DNA from: Monodelphis domestica
Taxonomy: Eukaryota; Chordata; Mammalia; Didelphimorphia; Didelphidae
DNA length: 64,000 bases
Reading direction: 5' to 3'
Assembly: GCF_027887165.1 (NCBI RefSeq)
Contig: NC_077229.1
Location: forward strand, 205,778,753-205,842,752
Numbering within the stretch: position 1 is the stretch's first letter; each line of letters opens with the position of its first letter. Made by a program: the position numbers and the translations under genes. Below, one piece after another: positions 57,322 to 64,000 of the stretch. Below the pieces are notes generated by a model that saw only the letters and a list, made by a program, of their open reading frames with translations, did no database searches and was not told the DNA's origin.

Positions 57322-57464
57322 ACTATGCCATCAACAAAACAATAAATCAAATCATGCCTTTGTAGTCTTTGCTATTTCTAAACTGTAAATGTTCACACTC
57401 AAAATTGAACAATAAACTTTTATGAACATTCCTGACTAATTGACTAATCCACATTTTTCATAGG

Positions 57465-57610
57465 ATTTAGAGCTGTCTGGGACCTTAGAGACCATAGGTC
57501 CACTCCGCACCCCCTCAGCCCCCAAGAAGGGCACCATGACTTGCTCAAAGTCAAATATTAGTTGCACAGGATAGCCAAGATTGGCTTCCATGTCTTGTGA
57601 CTCCATATGC
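57465..57610 (-). mobile_element. MIR-like repeat
   Basis: GGGACCTTAGAGACCATAGG, TTGCTCAAAGTC and TCTTGTGACTCCATATGC. Confidence 0.45.
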
Positions 57611-57679
57611 AATATCCTCCATAGGAAGTCACTTTTTATTCTAGTGCCATTATGTTCTTTTTATTCCCCATCTACTTTT

Positions 57680-58080
57680 TTAGGCAGTTAAGTGGCAGAG
57701 TGGATAGTGTATTGGGCAAACAATCAGGAAGTTATTGTTCAGTCATTTACAGTCATGTCTGACTCTTCATGATCTCATTTGGGGTTTTCTTGGCAGACAT
57801 ACTGGAATAGTTTGCCATTTTCTTCTCCAGATCATTTTACCAATAAGGAAACTGAGGCTAGCATGGTTAAGTGACTTGCTAAGAGTCATATAACTAGTAA
57901 GTATGTGAAGCCAGATTTGAATTCAGGAAGATGTGTTTTCCTGACTCTTGATCTGATATTTTGTCTACTTTATAGTTACATTTACATGCTAATTTAGACA
58001 CTTCAGTAAGTCACTCAAGTGCTCTCAATCTCAGTTTCCTCATCTATAAAATGGGGATAATACTAGGCATTGTACTAGAT
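57680..58080 (+). mobile_element. CORE-SINE split by an antisense Mar1
   Basis: The head GCAGTTAAGTGGCAGAGTGG stops at about 57,730. CTCAGTTTCCTCATCTATAAAATGG resumes at about 58,029. Confidence 0.55.
57731..57970 (-). mobile_element. Mar1-type CORE-SINE
   Basis: GTTATTGTTCAGTCATTTAC tail, CCAATAAGGAAACTGAGGC and TTTGAATTCAGGAAGATG. Confidence 0.8.
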
Positions 58081-58219
58081 GAAACTTTTCTCAATGTTTT
58101 TTTCTTTTTATCATTTTCTTCTAGTTTTGTCAATGGATTTTCTTTTAGGATTGCTTATGTTATCTTGTTCCTGTAACCTTCTCATTTCCTTGAGGATCTC
58201 TAGTTCTTGCCTTTCTTTG

Positions 58220-58442
58220 TTGTGGTTTTTGTTTGCTTGTTTGTTTTTAAACTTTTACCTTCCATATAAGAATCAATATTGTTTATTGGTTCCAAGGCAG
58301 AAGAGTGGTAAGGATTAGGTAACTGAGGTTAAATGACTTGCCCAGGGTCACATAGCTAGGAAGCATCTGAGACCAGATTTGAACTGAAGACTTTCCATCT
58401 CTAAGTTTGGATCTCAATCCACTGAACCACCTAGCTGCTCCC
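58220..58442 (-). mobile_element. tRNA-headed SINE with complete duplications
   Basis: A T-rich tail, AACTTTTACCTTCCATATAAG and a head ending CCACCTAGCTGCTCC. Perfect 15-bp duplications TCTTGCCTTTCTTTG at 58,205-58,219 and 58,443-58,457. Confidence 0.93.
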
Positions 58443-58457
58443 TCTTGCCTTTCTTTG

Positions 58458-58535
58458 AATCCCCAGTTCTTACTACAGTGATTGGTACATAGTAGGTATG
58501 AAATGAATGCTCCTTGATTGACTGTTTTGAGGATT
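58458..58535 (+). mobile_element. LINE2 terminal fragment
   Basis: ACAGTGATTGGTACATAGTAGG followed by ATGAATGCTCCTTGATTG. Confidence 0.7.
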
Positions 58536-59477
58536 AAATTGGTTAATGTGTATCTAGTCCTTTGTATACTTTAAAGTGCTCTGCTCTTATCATCACCACC
58601 CTCACTGTTCCCAATATCTAAAGCAATCTCTTAGTATGGATATACAGCGGTAAACTATTTAATTTATGCTTCAATTTATTAAATTTAGATTGAAGTGTTT
58701 TCCCTTCTCTCATTAGGTTATAAGATTTTCTGGGACAAAAAGAATTCCTCCCATTTTCTTTGGAAATGATCTCAGTGCTGTGTAGAGTGAGTGAGTGCCC
58801 TGCATGAATCATAAGGTCATCTGACTAATTCCCTTCAAGGATCTCCTTGGTCTAATCTAATTGTTCTCAAATCTTTTTTATTTTGTAGTCTCTCTGAGGG
58901 TTCCCACAACTTCCCCTATTTGCTATCACTTCCTCCAAACTGTTTTCTAACCCCTCCAGCCAACCTCAGGTGTTACCACCACTGGCCAAGAAGCATAGAT
59001 CACCATTTAAGTAATGCAGATCTCAAAAATTCTGAGAAGAGCCCATGGGGAGGCCAACAGGGTTCAGTTATCGAGAACAACAGATGGGCACTGCAGGTGG
59101 ACCAGAGTTTACCTCTGGCTCCAACAAATAGTACCCCTGGACTCCTCAGAATAGCCTAGGGCTCTCAATGAGTGTGCTAGGGCATACCAGATTGGCCAGA
59201 CCTACTATGAAATTTTGGATGATATGTTATTGCAGATAAATAAAATGTAGGAATAATTTCATCTAATATAAACTTTGCTTTGCCAACCTACAGAATGTGG
59301 TACATATAGAATTCAGAAAACATACAAAATTGGTCTATTTCACATATGTGTTAAGCTCCACTGATCTGAACTCAACACAAATGGCTTACATTTTTTATTA
59401 AAAGAAAACTGAATATATGCAGATGTAGTGATTCTCACATAACATGGCCGATTTAAACATTCAATATGCCATGACTA
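58536..59477. other. Unassigned DNA
   Basis: No repeat recognised. An open frame at 58,920-59,159 has no recognisable domain. Confidence 0.4.
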
Positions 59478-59558
59478 TAACTCCTTTGTATCTTCAATAC
59501 TTAGTACCATGCCTGCTACAGAGTAGATGCTTAATAAATGTTTATTTATCCATTGATT
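59478..59558 (+). mobile_element. LINE2 terminal fragment
   Basis: ATACTTAGTACCATGCCTGC and GTAGATGCTTAATAAATGTT. Confidence 0.8.
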
Positions 59559-59589
59559 CCTCATGGCAAAGAATACTGCACCTTAAACA

Positions 59590-59810
59590 AAGAGAGTTGG
59601 AGTCGGAATGAACACATGGATGAAGGGAAACAATAGAACATATTAGAAAATTAGAAAGGGAACAGGTCAAAAAGAGCTTTAAATAGGACATAGGGGACTT
59701 CTTATTTGACCCCAGAGACTATAGGGAGTCACCAGAATTTATTAAATAGGAGGATAAAATGGAAAGAACTGCCCTGGATTGGATGGAATTTTCTATGTAT
59801 ACAATCTGAA
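59590..59810 (+). mobile_element. Fragment of the unassigned dispersed repeat
   Basis: AAGAGCTTTAAATAGGACAT, GACTATAGGGAGTCACC and TTATTAAATAGGAGGATAAAATG parallel 6,900-6,990. Confidence 0.4.
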
Positions 59811-60199
59811 TAAACTGCACTTAGTTTGACTTTCTTTTGAAACCACTTGTCTTACTGACTACTGTCCCATTCATTGTCTTCTATTGCTCATGATGGAGTG
59901 AAGGTCCTTTAGGTTTGAGCACATGATGATGATCTGGGCTATTTTCTGGGGGAATTTCTGTCTTGCAATCAACTTTGCCAAAAAAAAAAAGCCTTTATCT
60001 GCCTGAATGGAATAAACATTTCTTGGTTTATTAAGAACTTTATCCCTGATTATGCCTGTATTCTATCAACTGAATCTTTAGAGAAAAAAAAAAAGAGTAT
60101 TTCATCAGGTATATTCAATGACAACACCTAGACAAGACTCACCACTGGGATTTCAGCCTTGGTTTGGAATAACAATTAAAAAAAAAAAACAAAACAAAC
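59811..60199. other. Unassigned DNA
   Basis: Several short A-runs; nothing named. Confidence 0.4.
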
Positions 60200-60358
60200 A
60201 AACATCTAAGGTGACTAAGTAGATAGAGAATCAGGCCTAGAGATGGAAAAGCCTGGGTTCAAATCAAGCTGTGTGGCCCTGGGTAAGTCACTTAACCTCA
60301 ATTGACTAGCCCATGAACAGATATATCAATTCTAAGCCAGAAGATAAAGGTTTATTTT
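60200..60358 (+). mobile_element. tRNA-headed SINE, shortened
   Basis: AAGGTGACTAAGTAGATAGAG head, GGGTTCAAATC B box, CCTGGGTAAGTCACTTAACC, and a short 3' half. Confidence 0.75.
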
Positions 60359-60879
60359 TGTGGGAGTTTCCTTCCCACTATTGGCTACATCATATTTACA
60401 TTTTGCTTCCTTTTCTCCACCAATCTGAATATGTAGATAAAACACAGAAGAAAAAGAAATATTTTGTGCCAAATACTTGAAAGGATCATCCATCCACAGA
60501 CATACTTCCTAAGGTACATTTGGGGTGGAAATCTGCTAGTGGCTCCAATTCAATTGAATGTAACTTATTTAATATACATTTTAGTGCCTATTATGTACAA
60601 GACTTTGCTTCCCTTTCATTGGCTGTCTGCTTAACATATATCACAGAAGAAGAAATGGAATAGAAAGAGAGGTTCTTTGGGATATTCTAACCCAGGCTGT
60701 GGCAGGGTTTCCCACAATAACCTTACTTTTGCCTAACGTTCATGAGCCTGCTGTCTGTACCTGTAGGGCTGTGCTTATATCTATTCGAAGGGAGGTTTCA
60801 AATTTACATTTGATCATTGATAATCTCTTTGCTATACAGTTATAATGCTTTCCTACCTTCTATCTCCCCTTTATGTGTT
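60359..60879. other. Unassigned DNA
   Basis: Nothing recognised apart from a TTTAGTGCCTATTATGTACAAG scrap. Confidence 0.4.
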
Positions 60880-60990
60880 GTCTTCTATTATCATGTAAGC
60901 TCCTCAAGGGTAGGGACTGACTTTCATATTGTATTTATATCCCTAACAGTTAGCACTGTGGCTGGTACATAATGAGATACTAATCAATTA
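60880..60990 (+). mobile_element. LINE2 3' end
   Basis: CATGTAAGCTCCTCAAGGG and AGTTAGCACTGTGGCTGGTA. Confidence 0.75.
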
Positions 60991-60991
60991 T

Positions 60992-61098
60992 CTATCCACC
61001 TATCCATCCGTCTCTGTCTGTCCTTCTGCCTGTCTGTCTCTCTGTGTCTCTCTCTCTATTTCTCTGTCTGTCTGTCCGTCTGTCTGTCTCTCTCTTCT
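60992..61098 (+). repeat. (CTGT)n/(TCCA)n simple repeat
   Basis: TATCCACC and TCTGTCTG units with interruptions. Confidence 0.9.
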
Positions 61099-61689
61099 TA
61101 TTTCTATGTAATCCAATTCTTCCTCTTCACCCAGCCCTTATTATTGATTCAGGACCACTATAATAAAATAATATTGCCAATGGTTAAACAAACTGATCTA
61201 AGGCAGGAATACCAAAAACTTTCTTTAGGTCACTTGGGGTCTGTGAACCTATTCTGGATCATGCTGCTTTTGGTTAGAATGCATGGAAAAATAATTGTCC
61301 AAATTAGGATGTATCTTGAACAGGAAACACAAGCGCAAAGAGATCTGAGGTTCTGTACAGTCATTCACTTAAAATGCATATGACATTTTCAATCAATCAC
61401 AGCTCCACTGATGCCCCTCCTCTCGCTCCCCTAGGAGGCTCTAGTAGGGTATTAAAATGTATGCTTTCTATTTATCTCACACTCTGATTCATATGATCTT
61501 CCATTTCATTCTGTCAGTTTTTTAAGAAGCTAAATTATTCCTGTCAGTTTTATTCAGTTTGGAAGCTGCATCTTTTGATTACATTCCACTATGAAAACTG
61601 ATCAATTGGCCAAGGATTGAGGGGAGAATATACATGAAGAACATAAAGTTACAACTCTCTGATGTGAGATTATGATTCATATCATTTCT
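61099..61689. other. Unassigned DNA
   Basis: An open frame of 79 residues (61,144-61,383) has no recognisable domain. No repeats seen. Confidence 0.4.
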
Positions 61690-61815
61690 ATTTGGTCCAG
61701 AATATCATAGAATCCAATCAAGGAGGCACCTTGATAGCCATCTGGTCCAGCACCTTTATTTTACAGATGGGGAAACTGAAGGCCAAAGAACTTTAAGTGA
61801 CTTTTTCAAAGGTCA
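61690..61815 (-). mobile_element. MIR-like repeat
   Basis: GCCATCTGGTCCAGCACC, TTACAGATGGGGAAACTGAAGG and TAAGTGACTTTTTCAAAGG. Confidence 0.55.
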
Positions 61816-61984
61816 ATATATATGACAAATTATCCTCTAGTTTTTCCTTAATGGTCTCCAAAAGAGGGAGCTCATTGCTTCCCATGATAACACATTTTCT
61901 CAATGGAAAATTTTATTTACTAGAAAGCTTTTAGAGAACTGAGAATTTTTTTTTTCAAAAGGGATGGTGGCTTATAAATGATGG

Positions 61985-63640
61985 CCAGTGAGTTTGACTT
62001 TGATTCTTGACAAAATTGTTGAATGTATTATTAAAGAGAAATTAGAGAACATTTAGTAAAGGAAGTGGTGATTACAAATAACCAAGATGGTTTCATCAAG
62101 AATAGATCATGCCAGATTAATCTCATTTCCTTTTTTACAATTTATATGTTGGGCAAAGGTTACAAGACTGGTAGATCAAAGGGATTTGGTAGCTATTACT
62201 GTCTACTGAGAATTTAGAAAAACATTTGACAAAATTTCTCATGCAACTGTTGTGGATGAGATGGAGAGATAATGATTAGACAACAGGATGAATGACCCAA
62301 GGCATTGTTATTAATAGTTTAATATTAACTCAGAAAGTCTCTAGTGGACTCATCTCAGTAATCTATATTTGATCTTATGTAGTAACATTTTAATCACTGA
62401 TTTGGCTAAAACATAATTGCCACGATGATCAAATTAGTAGAAGATACAGAACTTAAAGGGATAGATAATACATTGGATGACAGATCCAGGATTCAAAAAC
62501 TTTTTAACATACTAGAAGATTTAGCACAATAAGAATTTAATAGGAATATTGCTGTCATTCATTTGTTTCAGTTGTATTTGACTCTTCCTGATCCCATATA
62601 GGGTTTTCTGGGCAAAGATCCTAGAATGGTTTGCTATTTCCTTCTTCAGCTCATTTTATAGAGGAAGAACTGAGGCAAACAGGGTTAGGTGATTTCTCCA
62701 GAGTTACACAGAGCTAGTATCAGAGGCTGGATTTCAATTCTTCTCTTCCTGACTCCAGACTCTTCACTAATCGATTAGAATTACTCCCGAAGAGAGTAAG
62801 CTGACTCCACTTCATCACCTGGCTCCCCAATAGAAATATTTGCACATATGCATGTATACATACACATATAGGTGAATTAGTAGTCTAGCATTTGGGGTTC
62901 AACAAACTATCCTCATAAGTATGCAATAATGAATGCATGAATATATAATAGTCTGAAAAAGATTCAATCCAGGGGGCATTTAGGTAGCATTTCAGGGACT
63001 GCCCTACATGGATAACATATATGGCAGCCACAATAGTTACAGTAGTTAATGTGATCTTTGAATGTACCTTGCAGGGCAAAGAACGAATTAATTCCATAGT
63101 GCTCTTCACTGGTAAGACTTCGCTTGGAATATTATACTTAATTTGGATGCCACATTTTAGGTAGAATGTTCATGAGCTAGAAGGTGTCCACAGGAGGGTG
63201 GTCAGGTTAGTGAAGGACCTTAAAGCTTTTATTATATGAGGATTGTTAAAGGGACTGTTAAAGGGACAGAAACATTTTGCCCTGGAGAAAAGATTTAAGG
63301 GGGGGTGAACATAATAGTTGTCTTAATATGTCCAAAGACCTATCATATGAAAGAAAGATGATGATGATTATCATGCCCTAGAGGATAAGAACTAAGTAGA
63401 AGCAACAGGAAAATATATTAAAGCTTGATGAAAGGAAAAGCTTCCAATCAACTAGAATTACCCCCAGTAGAATTAGCTGCCTTGAGAGATAGTGAGCTCC
63501 CCAGTGCCATGAAAGCCAAAGGCTTTCTATCACTTGTCAGGGATTTGTCTTATGAGAGCATTTTTGTCCAGATGGCCTTTGAGCTCCCTCTTAATCCTGA
63601 AGCCCTGCAGTTCTATGATGTCTTAGGTCAGTTCATCATG
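61985..63640 (+). mobile_element. CR1/L3-type LINE, C-terminal half of the ORF
   Basis: GFIKNRSCQINLISFF (62,090-62,140) is the GF..RS..TNL.. block of the CR1/L3 reverse transcriptase. Further on, LEGVHRRVVRLVKDLK (about 63,177-63,225) and later LPPVELAALRDSELPS (about 63,455-63,510) follow the C-terminal order of CR1 proteins. There are many stops and shifts. A Mar1 SINE is inserted at 62,553-62,828. Length is about 1.4 kb without it. Confidence 0.7.
62553..62828 (-). mobile_element. Mar1-type CORE-SINE inside CR1/L3
   Basis: TGTTTCAGTTGTATTTGACTC tail and the AGGAAGAACTGAGGCAAAC CORE. Flanked by imperfect duplications AATAGGAATATTGC (62,539-62,552) and AATAGAAATATTTGC (62,829-62,843). Confidence 0.88.
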
Positions 63641-63644
63641 GTGT

Positions 63645-63815
63645 CCTGCCTCAAGCACTTATGTGATTCTGGGAAAATTACTAGATCTCTAAGCCTCTGA
63701 TTCCTGATCTATAAAACAGAGAAATTGGGACCTATTGTACTTAATTCATGGGGTTGTTGGAGAGAATCAAATGAGATAATAGAAAATGCTTTTAAAATTT
63801 TAAAATGCTACAGCA
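63645..63815 (+). mobile_element. MIR-type SINE
   Basis: TATGTGATTCTGGGAAAATTAC, CTGATCTATAAAACAGAG and GGGGTTGTTGGAGAGAATC. Confidence 0.65.
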
Positions 63816-64000
63816 ATATCAGCAATTAAATTAAGGAGAGTAGATCATAAAAAGGCAACATTTTTAGAGCATCAAATCAAGATTTCTCTATACTTTTCTT
63901 ATCCTCCAATGATCAAATGGCTCTTTATGAGCTTTAATGTCTAGGTATGGTAAAGGCCACTAGGAATCTTTTCCAGAAGCCTGAAAGTCTACAGGTCACT

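Overview
This window looks like non-coding DNA from a marsupial (Metatheria). I found no host gene that I can name. The identification rests on the repeats. There are many copies of a Mar1-type CORE-SINE, a second tRNA-headed SINE ending in AACCCTTACCTTCC/GGAAGGTAAGGGTT, MIR-like SINEs, LINE2 tails, RTE/BovB LINE pieces, a CR1/L3 LINE and mammalian L1. This combination, in AT-rich and CpG-poor DNA, fits opossums or Australian marsupials. I cannot choose a species from the sequence alone.

Layout. Bases 1-17,700 are mostly unique intergenic or intronic DNA sprinkled with SINEs. They also hold a probable LTR inside a LINE2 (1.25-2.19 kb), a small inverted-repeat element (5.02-5.31 kb), a possible terminal exon (8.4-8.65 kb) and a 5'-truncated L1 with 16-bp target-site duplications (10.03-11.16 kb). 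From 17.7 to 23.2 kb lie scattered same-strand pieces of an RTE-type LINE (endonuclease, reverse transcriptase, C-terminus). They are separated by younger material that includes a complete solo LTR with 6-bp duplications, which itself carries a SINE. From about 27.3 to 34.5 kb a broken class I (gammaretrovirus-like) endogenous retrovirus lies on the minus strand with gag, protease, reverse transcriptase, RNase H and integrase remnants. Two solo LTRs of another family are inserted in it in the opposite orientation. Two more LTRs of that family sit at 36.64-37.57 kb (inside an L1) and 42.24-43.18 kb, both with exact 4-bp duplications. From 43 to 64 kb the pattern returns to unique DNA plus SINEs and LINE tails, long CT/CTTT microsatellites, a BovB-like C-terminus (55.4 kb) and a 1.7-kb CR1/L3 remnant (62-63.6 kb).

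The elements do not form a working system. They record a layered history: RTE, CR1, L2, MIR and the retroviral body are oldest, then Mar1, then the tRNA-headed SINE and the LTRs. The parts most likely to matter to the host are repeat-free stretches that look like conserved non-coding elements (about 12.3, 44.5, 46.5 and 51.2-51.8 kb), a CTCF-like site at 41,087, and two open frames that are not from recognised repeats (8.4 kb and 53.6 kb). I did not find a clearly new biological system; the nearest things to novelty are listed as findings.
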